Shown here: piece by piece, positions 45,041 through 57,399 of the stretch
Layout of the letters: each line of letters starts with the position of its first letter
Numbering within the stretch: position 1 is the first letter of the stretch
From: Chalara sp. BL73
Taxonomy: Eukaryota > Ascomycota > Leotiomycetes > Helotiales
NCBI GenBank assembly: GCA_918026815.1
Contig: CAKJVC010000143.1
Coordinates: 620,001-684,000, forward strand
Direction of reading: 5' to 3'
Length of the DNA stretch: 64,000 nt
Translations under genes and position numbers: made by a program
The notes under the pieces: generated by a model
What the model saw: the letters and a program-made list of their open reading frames with translations, nothing else
Databases searched by the model: none
What the model was told of the DNA's origin: nothing

Positions 45041-48000
45041 GCTGACAGAACCAATCAACGAATAAATTCGGCAAAAGGCGATTTTATAATGTGCCCAGGA
45101 GTTGTGTTGATGATTGTCCAAGACTTAAGAGACCAGCCATAGCGGGGGAGAAAGAGGACATTTAAATGTTCTCGATAGCGGCTCTAGTGAACTATTTTGC
45201 CCCAAACAATGTTTTCGTTGAAGAATATTCCGACAAGCGATCACAGTAGCCAAAGCGAGTGGTGCCACAATTTCCGCCAGTCAAGTGCAAAGTTACGTAC
45301 ACTAGTTGTGCACAATAATCGCGGCACTTGAAAGTCCAAAACTCTTGGCTGGATTTCGAGGATTTTGCTCTATATTCCATGAGCCGATTTATCTCGATAC
45401 TAGGAATAAATACGCAGTGCAGAGGTCGATTTAGGCCGCGGCAGGCTTTTTTTCATGTCCACCATCACATTGGTGAGTATCATATTTGAAATCGCTGGCA
45501 AGGCCAATATCATGATGAATCTTTGTTGGATGAGCCTGAATATTAAACCCGGTTCTCGTTCACGCTAGGGTAGGACATCCAGAGTGCAATATTCGATGTT
45601 AAGTACGATCTTATATGATCGATACATTATCGCCCCGACTGCTGTTAGCTCCAAGATTTAATTCCTCTTATCATTGTCGTCCAAGTTCGGAACGGCCTGT
45701 GGAAGAATAGCTCTTTGGACTTGGGCCAGGGGGGGATAGGAAGCGCACCAACCAGAGGCTTACATTATAAACCCCTCAAAGTTTTTTAGCCTCTGCTTCT
45801 CGGCTAACTGATCATGGTCACGTGCTACCCCTGACAGCAATACTCTGCTTAAAGCCAACTATGCCACAAATAAATGAGGATGCAAAACATATGAATGCTA
45901 ACGGTCGCACAAGGCGGGCCAAACTTCAAGCGATACTGCTTATTCCAACCTTGGCTGACCTTCCGCTCACAACGCCAAACTCCAAACGCAACATTTTCTT
46001 CTCTCCCATACCCCCCCATTATCCTCCATGCAACGGCCTACTGAGCGTTCGCAAGAGTCACACTCCTCAATGACAGCATTTAGGATACCTTAGTGGCATA
46101 GATAGCACTATCTTGACATAGGTAAATTTGTTCATCGGTATGCATAAGTAAACCAGAAGGCATCATCCCTTTGCTTCATTCCGGTATGTCCATTGTTTTC
46201 CAGCGTCTTCAACATTGTCTTCATCATGGGCTTTGATTTTTGGCAACTGTATTCACCTCTCTATTCGCATGATCCTCAAGGAGAGTGCAACAAAGCTCAC
46301 CTGGAAGAAAATAGCCTTGGGGAGGAGAGCCCGTACAGAGGACTCCCTCCTATAGAATATGAGTTACTATCGGAGCATCTCTGGCGCTGAGCGAAATCGA
46401 CAACACCTTAAATATTATACATTTAGTCTGCTAATTGTTGCCCTAGATGGTAACATCTTGATTCCCCGTTAGGGCATTTTGTAGCTCGACCGCACCGAAG
46501 CAGGCTTAGAATGATTATCTTATAGCTAGTTCAGGGGAAGGAGACGGGTATCTGGCGGACCTCGAAGCTATTTTATCAACTTCCCTGCCTTGTAGGTCTG
46601 TCTAACTCATATAATAGTGCGTATAATAATACTTATTTCTCGCACAGAAAAAAATCGGCAATACGCTTGGTAGTTGATGGGTAAATACCCAGTGGACAGC
46701 CATTTATAATAGGGGCGAAAGAAGCTTGTATACATGCGGACCACTGTATTGAGAGTATTAGGAAGTCTATTATGTGTCAGGCTGATGTGGGACCAACACT
46801 TATCGTGAGGGGGGCAAGCTGGTGAGGATCCAAGTATTTCCGCGAATTTTAAGGTCGATTTCAAATGCCACCATCGTTGTAGGAACTTTGAGAAAATCCG
46901 AGCCTGGGCGTGGGCACTTACGACAAAAGCTAGTCGCCTGGAGGTCGAGAATGAACTATACGATTAAGAAGGGTCACTTAATCCCGAGAGTGAATGGAAG
47001 GAAGGAAGAACGTTGAGGTTTCGTTGTTGGACTAGTTTTATATATAAAGGTCACCTCTAACCAAGTTTCAGTCAGTGATTTATTGGATGATTGAGTTGTT
47101 TCATAACAAGTGTACCCTCTGCAAGAATGACGAAGGGAGCTTCGCAACCATCCTCCAAGGGCCAACCAACAACCAGCAAGCCCAAGTAAGTGGGTACTTA
47201 TTGAAAAAAAAACCCAGAAAACTTTGGGTTTAGCTCTCATGTTACTCGTGCGCAAAGGGGTAGTAAACCTAGTCTAATCCCGAGGCCGCAGAGCAAAGTT
47301 GTAAATATTTTACCCTCTTATGCAGCAACGACAGGAGATTTTAAAGTAATTTGCGAAAAGTTATTTGCAAATTGATCTCTTTTTCATAAATTACCACTGC
47401 TACTCTCCGTGCTTCCTTCTTGTCGACGTGCATTCAGTGAAGATAGTTTCGTGGCATTTCTTTTTCATCCACCATTGCCACATCTTCAACCTCAGCCCAG
47501 CGCCAAGGACTCCCTCAAACTAGCTTATACCAACTGCGGTTCCTCCCCGCAGAAGCCCGTGCCCGCAACTGGAACCATACCATTCACTGCCAACATACTT
47601 CCCTGGGCAGGGTGCATTCTATAGGTGAAGTTACAGTTTTGGGGACAGCGAGGTATCCAGAGTGCAGGCTGGTATGGGATGAGGGGTTTGCTAGTTCGTT
47701 AGGGAGTAGCATGGTCTAGAAGGACATGAAATGATGGGCTTCCATAGGACAGCGCATTCTGGATTCGTTCAGCTATGATGATGGAGAATAGTCTTGGTCA
47801 ATGGACTCGCGTGAAGACCATGAACCTATTTACACTCAAACGCGACGAAGGTGGAATGGTTTACACTGTCATATTTAATTCACTTTCTAAGATCAAGAAT
47901 AAAAGTTTAACATGCGAAATAGTATAATCGATGCTAGAACCCTTTTTTTTAAATAAATAATATATATATATATATATAAAATGGTTGGATACATATATGA

Positions 48001-48289
48001 AAAAGGAAGGAGCTCGTGTATCATTCTCTGGCATGTAAAATATGTGGAGGGAGGCGGGAGGCGGGAACTGACAGGGGTATGATGCAATTTTGACCAGGAG
48101 CATAGCAAAGTTGGTTGTGCAATGAGGAAACAAGTTGATCGGCTCATAGTAATCATGTTAAATCGCTCCGAACCAACAAGAGGGCGACTTCCCAAGTCCA
48201 GCCATTCTCACTAAGCTATCCTTTGCAATGAGTCGACCACCATATATTGAGTATAAGCGCACCAAGCCTAAGCCCCTCAGGAAATATTC
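45041..48289. other. Long gene-poor interval
   Basis: About 3.25 kb with only short scattered open frames. Includes an AT dinucleotide repeat (47960-47979). No gene, RNA or mobile element is supported; no long terminal repeats were seen by eye. Confidence 0.45.
47960..47979. repeat. (AT)n microsatellite
   Basis: About 20 bases of alternating A and T following an A-rich run. Low complexity. Confidence 0.85.
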
Positions 48290-49579
48290 GTTTTCAGACG
48301 CTCGGCAATTGGGGAAGAAACGGAAGTTCCCAATGGTGTCTTGCGAATATTTCTGGATGCCAATCTAGAAGCGGAGTTCATTCAATGTCAACTGATGGAT
48401 TACTTGAGCATTCTCCAGGTCCGAGTTGCAACCATAAGTTTCACCTTATTTCTTACAGAGAGTAATTCTGCGATTAGTGTACAATCGCCAACACTCACGG
48501 CAGTCCTGGTTGATGGAAGCCTCTTGACTGAAGACATCGAGATCGGCGGTGGTAAGATGTATCATGAATGGAACAGCCTGAAAGTCATACGCTGTCAACC
48601 TGGATACACACAGGTGATGTGTTTCGTAAAGGAAGAAGGAATTTTGGATGGAAAGGGATTCCGGCGGTGTCCTCGCGCTCGACTCTAGAAACCCATAGTT
48701 TCTGCAAAATCAAAATACAACCTGGACTTCTTATCCGGGATTGAAATCGAATTCTTTATTATGGAAGCATTTTAAGATGTACTTCCCGCCAGCCTGGTCA
48801 AGGCTGAACCTGATAATTTCAACGCGGCTTGTTTGCGGAATCAGTATGCACCCATCGTTAAAGAAGTCGTCAGTCTCTTATTGAGGCGGGAATTATGGTC
48901 AGGCAATTTCATACAGAAGGGGAATCTGGGTTCTTCGAGATCTCGACTGAGGCACTACCACCACGTCAAGCTGCTGGTGCTCTGATCTATAGTCGGGGGG
49001 CCATCAAAACTATCTGCTCTAAGCGTGGGCTACATGCGACTATACATCCAAACCAATTGAGAAGCTCACGGGAGTCGGATAACATGTGCATTTGTCGATA
49101 TCTCGAACTGATAAAAAGGTGTCTTTTCTCGCCGAATTGTTGGAGAGTTGGGCCGCGTTACCTGCTTTTTACATGCTGGGATTTGGCGGTTATGCCCATG
49201 CGTTTCCCGGCCAGTTAGTTTTCTGGAGCGGGCACAATAGGCCGGCGGCCATTAGGAAGATAAAAGATAGGCACTAGGAACTTCGGAGTGTTGATGCTAC
49301 TTCTACCCCGCACCTGCCATTATTGGCCATCCTCACAGCTAGATTACTTGGGTCCGAGAAGAATCAGGAGTTGAGTATGAAAGATCCAAAGAAGGCGATG
49401 TGGAAGGGGATGAACGGTTGGTAACGGTGCTGGGACCAGAGATAATGGATCGCTACTTCAAGGTCAAGCATAAGAAAGAGGAGAACTTTAGCAGATTGAT
49501 TTGGTTCCGAAAGGATGGAGTTGCTGGAAAGGATGTTTTAGTAGTTCTTTTCCTACTCAGTTCTATAAAACAAGAGTAG
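48290..49579 (+). pseudogene. Glutamine synthetase-like (type I / FluG C-domain-like) pseudogene
   Basis: Pieces of a glutamine-synthetase-fold enzyme appear in order on the plus strand but in shifting frames. Segments: 'VLRIFLDANLEAEFIQCQ' (about 48326), 'HEWNSLKVIRCQPGYTQVMCFV' (48565), 'LDFLSGIEIEFFIMEAF' (48722), 'QYAPIVKEVVSLL' (48840), 'MVRQFHTEGESGFFEISTEA' (48895), 'HATIHP' (49037), 'HLSISRTDKK' (49089), 'AALPAFYMLGFGGYAHAFPG' (49151), 'LRSVDAT' (49281) and 'LGPEIMDRYFKVKHKKEE' (49429). In-frame stops occur at 48686-48688, 48773-48775 and 49275-49277. Frame changes occur near 48888, 49085 and 49418. The glutamate-rich metal-binding segments are thus separated and no functional enzyme can result. 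The stop at 49275 sits where the family has Trp (TGG to TAG), a transition. Long flanking intergenic DNA suggests an inactivated accessory gene copy. Confidence 0.85.
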
Positions 49580-51702
49580 CGGTTTTGATGGCCATGAGGA
49601 ACATTTCCTCAATACAATCCTGCTTACAATTCTGCTGTCCTACACATCAATGAGTCACCGGTACAAAATGACACCTGTCTACAGTAGGCTCTCGTTTCCG
49701 TCTCCTGCCTCCACAGGACATTGCATATCTAGTACCACACCGGACTTTCTAGTTTAAATACAAGGCTTCAACGAACTCTATGGCGCTAAAATGACCACGG
49801 CTAATGACGGCGTACACTTCTTGCAACATTTGTGCGACGGAGTGGTTTGACGAGCATCCAAGCTTGGTAGGAGAAAGTGGAAGATATTCTGGTTAGGATA
49901 GGAAGAGTTCTCTGTCAAAATCTGTCATTAGTTAACCAAGAGCACATATGGAAATATCCAGCTCTTATCCCTGTAGTCTATAGATGGGCACTTTTACATT
50001 CCAAATGCTACCTGCCCATTGCAAGATATATATTAGCAACTTCTAGATTATTTACGCGGGTCAAGCGGCACACATAAATATCGTTAATTCCACACCGGAA
50101 TGTCAATGAGCGTCTGGGACGAGTCTATACAAGACAATAAATCGGAAGTGTGGACTTCACATGTTAGTGTTCGTGTATCACCCGAGAGTGTTGCGTGCGG
50201 ATTCTGAACGGTGACAAGATATATACATAGCAAATATACGCATACATCATCTGCTAACCAAACTAATTGCGAAAAGATGCACTAGATCAGGAGTCCCTGG
50301 TCTAGTCGTACACATCCCAGACAGATAACTCACAGAAATGAATAGGTCAACTTTTATGGTTGAAGATTGGCCTTGCGAGCGGTCGCTGCATGATTTTTAA
50401 AATGCATTACGCTGTTTGGGAAAAGTCTCTGTGCTTTACACACGGGATGGTCGCAATTTATCTGGTTCGGGTGCTTCGGATGAACATTTTCAACTTGGTC
50501 CCACATGTGAGAAGCGTTTAAAGCTACGAGTACGCTGGCCGTATGATACCGCTCGTTCCGGATGCAGAATATACATTGGGTCTTGCTTAAAACGAGGGGA
50601 AACTTATCTAGCTGGGAAAAAGAGATCTAAGACGGGAATGGAAGTGGAAACGGGGGGTTCTTTCTTAATCGGATCCTCGTAGGCTAGTATCAATCGTGGG
50701 TTGCAGGTTTGGAGTTCTTGCTGAGAGGCGAGCGCAGTCATGGTATCGGTCACCAGCATCTTGAAGGCTCAAGCCTTTAACGAGATGTCGGAGAAGTTGC
50801 TATACACGTATCCGTTCTGCAAAATTAATGTGTCATAGGAGTATTCCAATGAGGAGGAGCCTTCAAATAACGAGATATATCGCAAGATCGGCCTGTATAA
50901 GCATAATCTTAGCTTTAACACATTAGTATTGGAAAATGAATTGGCGCGTCCTTATATTGATCATATATGCCGCGAGCCGGGGAGCCGGGAGCTTACACTT
51001 TAAGCCAATCCACTGCTGTGCCGAGCATTTCCGGCTGGGGACCCTGGAAAGTTTATCGGACGGATGTTGTGCGGAACCTAAGCCTAATGCATCTTCCATT
51101 ATCAGTGGACGAGGCATGGATGGATTTCAAATCTTTCTCGTATGTGCAGTACTGTTACTGTATTGCTCCTTAGATTTATGAGGTCGGTACGTCATATCAA
51201 ATATACCGTCGACTTCCAAAAAAAAACTCAAAAAAAACTGGTTCAATCCACTCCCCAAAGGGCCATTTATGATGCTGCGCAGAGCCACGATTGGCATTAC
51301 GCTATGAATCTAGGTTTCTCAGGCGGTGACTTGTCTGCTTTGCAACATTTGCGAGTTGATTCTTGGTCGGAAATGTCAGTTGCTAGAGTAATCTCCTTGC
51401 TTGATGTGCTGTGGAGGGGCTGGCAAAGTTTTGGAGACCGCCTTTGGCAGAACGTTCTCTCTGATATGATATTTTGCAACGCCACGAGGCGGTGTGCGCG
51501 CACGTTCCGACTGGCGATTCCGTAAAACATACCTGGGGCCTTGCTGATTTCTAACCCGGATGCCCTGAGGAAATGTGTGTCGGACCAGAGCGGATGCTAT
51601 GAGCAGTGATGGAGGACAAATGTCTCCAGCCTTTCTTTGTATATAAATGCAGTCAGAAATTCCATGAAGAGGAATCTCACATCTGCCAGAATTTAAATCA
51701 AT
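49580..51702. other. Intergenic region, pseudogene to transporter
   Basis: About 2.1 kb, AT-rich with short frames on both strands (e.g. 50416-50682, 50936-51181, 51142-51525) that lack recognisable features. The end holds the transporter promoter. Confidence 0.45.
51640..51647 (+). promoter_or_regulatory. TATA box of the TDT transporter gene
   Basis: TATATAAA about 60 bases before the ATG at 51703. Close spacing implies a short 5' leader. Confidence 0.55.
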
Positions 51703-53071
51703 ATGAGTCCTTCAGCTATCCACCAGCACGTGCCAGCCCATACAGAGAATCCTGCCGTTAGCTTCAGGTCAAGGTTTCGAAGAATAGTTCGCAACTTTAC
51801 TCCTTCGTAAGTTATCCTAATATTGGACGTAACTTGGACCTGATCTCTGATCTCTTGTTACAGATGGTTCGCTATAACTATGGGAACCGGCGTGATCGCG
51901 GTTCTGCTTTCCAAACTGCCATACAACGGGCCATGGCTGTATTGGTTATCAGTTATCATATTTGTTCTTGACATTGCATTTTTTGCTCTCTTCTGCTTGA
52001 TCTCGGCCTTGCGATACACACTTTATCCCGAAATATGGCGAGCCATGTTAAATCACCCGACCGAATCGTTGTTCCTAGGGACCTGGCCGATGGGTCTTGG
52101 CATCCTCATTCAGATGATCATAAACGTTTGTGTCCCAGCCTGGGGTCCTTGGGTAGTGACTTTGGCTTGGACCTTATGGTGGATCGAAGTAGTGGCGTCG
52201 ATAGCAATCTGTTTCTATCTGCCTTTTAAAATGTACGGCCTCCGGCTATACCATATCTAAATTACATCGTTTAGCTAATAGCTAAGCACAGCATGTCCGT
52301 TCACAAGACTGAAATCGCTTCTATAACACCTCTATGGCTGTTGCCTATCGTTTCAACAGTTATTTGCGCAGCAACTGGAGGTATGGTCGCGGGCGCCTTA
52401 TCCAATCCTACACATTGTCTCTGGACGTTGATAGTCAGCTATATCCTCTGGGGGATTGGTGTGCCTTTGGCACTTTTCACGTTGGTGCTGTATTACCACC
52501 GTTTGACAATGCACAAACTTCCTCCACTAGCTATCATTTCCTCAGTTTTCCTTCCACTGGGTCCACTCGGTGAAGGAGGGTTCGGGATCATGAGCATGGG
52601 CCAAGTTGCATTGACAGTCTTCCCAGAGACGAACACTATTATACCTTTGGCTGGTCAGATCGTGTACGTATTTGGCTTCTTAACTGCTCTCCTAATGTGG
52701 GGGTTTGGACTTGTGTGGCTATTTTGGGCGTTGGCTTCCTTTGGGAGATCCAACTCTCCGTTCAACATGGGCTGGTGGAGTATCGTATTTGCTACAGGTG
52801 TTTTCACGGGCTCAACAATAACGTTGGGACAGGAAATGCCGTCGATGTTGTTTAATATTCTTGGGACCGTAAGTCTTCATTTAGTACACCAGTTTAAAAT
52901 AATAGCTTCGAGGCTAATCCACATTTTTAGATACTCACTGTAATAGTTGTATTGTTCTGGATGGTCACTTCTGTATATACTCTTTACGGAACAATATCTG
53001 GAGCATTGTTCTTTTCGCCAGCTCTCGCAGATCTCCTGGATCCGGAGGAGATGTCGACTGTTGAACCTTAG
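51703..53071 (+). CDS. TDT-family transporter (Ssu1 sulfite exporter / C4-dicarboxylate transporter type)
   Basis: Plasma-membrane transporter of the tellurite-resistance/dicarboxylate family; fungal members export sulfite (Ssu1) or take up malate (Mae1). Four exons: 51703-51806, 51864-52232, 52292-52868, 52931-53071 (1191 nt, 396 residues). About ten transmembrane helices: 'WFAITMGTGVIAVLL', 'WLSVIIFVLDIAFFALFCLI', 'FLGTWPMGLGILIQMIINV', 'WLLPIVSTVICAATGGMVAGAL', 'WTLIVSYILWGIGVPLALFTLVL', and on to 'ILTVIVVLFWMVTSVYTLYGTI'. 'SLFLGTWPMG' and 'FLPLGPLGEGGFGIMSMG' are typical of the Ssu1 branch. The short hydrophilic N-terminus and C-terminus (SPALADLLDPEEMSTVEP) are likely cytosolic. The Zn2Cys6 gene lies 1.3 kb downstream on the same strand. 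Substrate not determined; Ssu1 is favoured by the motifs. Confidence 0.9.
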
Positions 53072-54351
53072 GCGTACTTAATCAGCACTATGAATGCAAT
53101 TACCCAAGCTTCATAAACGCTGATCAGAATCTCGTCATTTCCGTCATATGTTTTATAGATATACTTTTGTCATAGAAATTTCTTTTCATCAACGCAAAAC
53201 TGCACCCCAGACGACTACATATCTGATCAACGGCGGGGTAGGCTGTGTTTTCGTATTTTCCCCAACTGTAGTAGGCTAGGCGTAACTGGCAGTGTCGCCA
53301 CTAGTCCACAATGATTTGTAATCCAGTCCAGTCTATTCTTCAAGCACCTTAATCTGTCCCTCCTTGCCTCGTCGACTTTCGTACCGACGCCTATCCTCTT
53401 TAGTTTCTCGACGTCGCGCAGGCGAATGAAAATACGATAGATTTGATATTCTAGTGATAAATCATAGGCAAATAACAGAGCCTTGCACTGGCCTGAAGAG
53501 CATCAACATACAGAACGGCCTTATATATGCCTTCGCTAGAAGATCTTTTAATAAATCGTCTCAACTACAAGTCTTACTTAGGGAGCTGCAATTTATAACG
53601 TTGGGCCTCATGTTAGTGGGATAGAGAGGTTACTAGTCCCTTGCCCCCCGGTTCCTCCATAATCCCACCCGGTGCACGCCCTCATAGATGTCAGCTGCAT
53701 TAGCATACCAAAATCAGTGTTGTGCTTCGCGATTACTAGCTTGTCTTGAAGATTGATGTGCATTAACAGATCGCGAGAGGCACTGTCAACCAACGGTATT
53801 TAATGCGGAGCCGCTCCATGCGTCTCCAAGCTGCTTGCCAAAGATGGATTTAGACAGATAATTGGTAGAGTATGATTCGGTTTTCCTAGGTGTGGCTAGA
53901 AGATAGAGTAGGTTGTACTATCATAGTCAAAAGGTATATATTAGAAAAAAGATGATGATCTTTTTTCCCTCTTATATCTAACTATATTTACTATCAGCTT
54001 AATCTTCAGCTTGTAATGCTATTTATTCCTGAGCGTCAGAGATGATTACATAATTGTGAGCGAGTAACATAGTTGAGTCAAAGTTCAGCATATAGCTAGG
54101 TGGCATACACACATTAAAAAATAGGATTCACTATCACCAGATGCTTATCACTATTGAGACTTACATAATTGACACTAAGGGCCGTAAATTTTATGTTTCC
54201 TAACCACTCAATCCGGTAACTGCTTAAGTTGCCAATCCATCAAGTCTCCTGGTTAAGCTAAGCGAATTTACCAGAAATGAAACTGAGGCCTCAGGCCCAA
54301 AATCTCCATTTTACTGCAGGAGCTTAAGCCGACTTGGGCTTCGACTAGGGA
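53072..54351. other. Intergenic region, transporter 3' to regulator 5'
   Basis: About 1.28 kb of AT-rich DNA with no supported feature; contains the promoter of the regulator at 54352. Confidence 0.45.
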
Positions 54352-57300
54352 ATGCTACTTAGCCTTTCACCTGCAGCCAATTCAATGGCGGCTTCAGCTA
54401 ATCTACACATGTTAGCCTCATCTCACCAAGATCAGCTTCAGCCTTCTGCATCCATGCAGCTGGAAACGCAGCGGCACCAAGTCATTATAGGCGAAGCCTC
54501 CGCCTCTTTGGGATCATACCAAAACAGCGAGGGTTCTTCACAGCAACCAGAATTGAACCCCAGCAGCCGCCGCGTCGGCAGGGCATGTGATGAATGCCGC
54601 TCGAGGAAAATCAAATGCGACGGAAGACAACCATGCCTCCATTGCACCTTCCTTGATCGTAGTAAGTGACATGTCATGGCGAACAGTCCTCGTATCTGAG
54701 TCGAACAGATGGCTGTACCTACGATCGGCCCACCAAAAGTTCAAAACGCCTTTCTCTGAAAGAAGTTGGAGAGCTAGAGTCGAAGCTACAGCGAGCAATA
54801 AGCATCTTAAAAGTCATTTCGCCAGATCTAGATTTAGACAGCCCGAACCTAGAAGCTGACGTACTGAGCAAATTGCAACTTTCTACTGCTAATGGACAAA
54901 TAACAGCAGATGCGAACTCAGAGGCTTCCCACATAGCCCCACAGGACCCACGACACACTGGCATACAACAAACGGTACCATTGGAAACCGTTTTCGAAGT
55001 AACCGGACAACTTGATCTTGATGAGCAAGGCAATTGGAGCTATCATGGCCATGGGTCTTCATCTGCCTTTATACGCCGAATCGGAGAACGATTTGGCAAT
55101 GTATCGGATACTGGTCTCGGCAAGAATACGGTGCTCAGGCTTCGATCCATACCCCCAATCGATGCGTCGCCAAAGAGCTCAGATGATCAGTCATTCGAAT
55201 CAGCACAGCGTTCGATCACGCTACCTCCAAGAGATGTCGCGCTAGATCTTATTTCAAGTGCACTAAGTGAGGCCTGTGCTTTACTTAAGTTCGTCCACGA
55301 GCCGAGTTTCTACTCTATGCTTCATCGGTTGTACGTAGTCGATCCTGAGCAGTACGGCCACGAGGAAAACAAATTCCTGCCGCTACTTTACGCTGCATTG
55401 GCTGTGGGCTATCTATTTTCGAGTAGTGAACGAGTATATTTTGGTAATGCACATGCTATATCCCAAGGGTTGGTTGATCTTTTCCGTAGTCGATGTCTTT
55501 TTTAAGTCAATTACGCTAACTATCTCAAGCGAGAAATACTTCATCGCTTCACGGCAAATGATTGCCATTACAGAATGTCGTGACATCTGGTCACTTCAAG
55601 CTATACTGTTCATGATAATCTTCCTACAATCATCAGCAAAAATGGCCACTTGTCACTCATATGTTAGCGCTGCAATGGCCGCCTCGTTACAGATGGGTCT
55701 CCACCGTTGTGAGCTGGAAACTTTTGATCCGATTGAGCGTGAAATCCGCAAAAGAATCTTCTGGACAATTCGTACAATGGAGACATATATTATCGCGATC
55801 CTAGGGTTGCCGAGGACTGTCAGTGATAACGATATTGATCAGGAGATGCCTTTGGAGATTGATGACGAATACATAACCAAAGAAGGTATTCTATCAATGC
55901 CAGATGGACAAATATCGGCAATCGCAGGCTTCAATGCACACTCGAAACTTTGTCAAATTCTGGGGAAGATCGTAACCAACGTCTATCCTACAAAGCGTAT
56001 GCATAGGGATACCACCGAGAGACCGAGAGCATACGTAGTCAACGATGGAAAGGTTCGGGAGGTGGAGAATGAACTGCAGCAATGGGCCAGGAATCTTCAA
56101 ATGCAGCTGCGTCCAGGCACAAACACGTCACAGAAGATTCTAAGGTAGCTATCAATATTAATCAATCAATCCGAATTTCCCGGCTAAATTATCTAATACA
56201 TACACAGGGTGCAACACCTACTGCGGCTCGCGTTTACACACGTGCAACTAGTCCTTTATCGACCATTCTTACACTATATCTCATCTACTAGGCCAGAAAC
56301 ACCTACAAGTGATCAGTGTTATGCTTATGCTGCAGCGTGCGTAGATGTCGGCCGCAACGCAATTCACAATACAAGAGAAATGGAAAAGCAAAATGCAGTA
56401 GCTGGGCCATATTGGTTTTCTATTTATACAACATTCTGCGCGACGCTCTCCCTCGTTTTTTACGTCTGGGAGAATGCAGAGGTGCAAGGTACCTTACAAA
56501 CTTTGAAAGACGCTGAATATGGTCGAGACGTCCTTGTTAGACTTGCTTACAGGAGTGCGTCGGCAGCCAGACATTCAGAGACTTTAGCTGTGAGCTTTGG
56601 TCCTCTAATTCCCACCTTAAAAATTCTATTGACTATCATACAGACGATATTTAACCGCCTCCCGGAAAAATTGGGGAAAAGTCAGCAGAGCCAACCAAAA
56701 GTCCAGAGGAAGCGTCACACCACATTCTCGAATCAAGAAGATGGTCAAAATTACCATGGCAATAAAGACGCAGACACACCTTACAATTCATCCGAACATG
56801 TGCAGAAAACCAACTTATCTACTGATTCTCAAGTTTCCGCCTGGAGAACTGATGCAGTGGATTCAGGCGAATCTCCGGCTCCAGATGCTCCACTAATTCC
56901 TTTGCATTTTCCGACCTTTCCTGAGATGCCGCCACACAGCAATTTTCCTCGGTTCCTTGGGCCAGACTCAATTGAAGATCTATTTAGGCCAGAATTAGAA
57001 TACTCTAGAGACTTCGTACCTCCAGATATGGATTCCAGAGTGACTTATTGGCCCCAAAAGTTTGACTCTCTAGATCAATATGTGAGCACGCTGGATATGC
57101 AAAAAGGGCAGGAATACCCTCCGGATATCAACACTTCCTCGAACGATGAAAATATATCCTCCTATACAAGGCCGTGCAATGCTACCCTCGAGGCTGGTGG
57201 AGCCGAGCCTTTTATTCCCTTATCTCCATATCTTATACGAGCGTATTCGCATACTGGTAGTTCCCCTGTGCCCTTGGAACGTACCGGGTTCCTCACCGAT

Positions 57301-57399
57301 GGTTACTCTATGGTAGATCAGAATGTTAACCTTCAAGAGGCACAGCTTCAAGGGATAACGAGTGACCAAGAAATCCTTTGGACAGAACCTCAAGGATAG
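54352..57399 (+). CDS. Zn2Cys6 transcription factor with fungal-specific regulatory domain
   Basis: Nuclear regulator. Four exons: 54352-54661, 54709-55468, 55530-56144, 56208-57399 (2877 nt, 958 residues). The zinc cluster is Cys 79, 82, 89, 95, 98 and 106 (CX2CX6CX5CX2CX7C; RACDECRSRKIKCDGRQPC). It is split by intron 1 between the fifth and sixth Cys. A coiled coil (SLKEVGELESKLQRAISIL) follows. The regulatory domain (about 240-560) has 'HEPSFYSMLHRLY', 'FLPLLYAALAVGYLF', 'ITECRDIWSLQAILFMIIFLQSSAK' and 'IRKRIFWTIRTMETYI'. Intron 2 uses donor GTTGGT and the branch CTAAC and is the only in-phase choice joining 'HAISQG' to 'EKYFIASRQ'. The long C-terminal region (about 690-958) is disordered and acidic/Pro-rich, a plausible activation domain. 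Targets unknown; the Ssu1-like gene just upstream is an obvious candidate. Confidence 0.9.

Noticed and set aside
45122..47900. Transposon in the empty interval
   Set aside because: No terminal repeats or transposase/integrase-like frame seen by eye; left as plain intergenic DNA.
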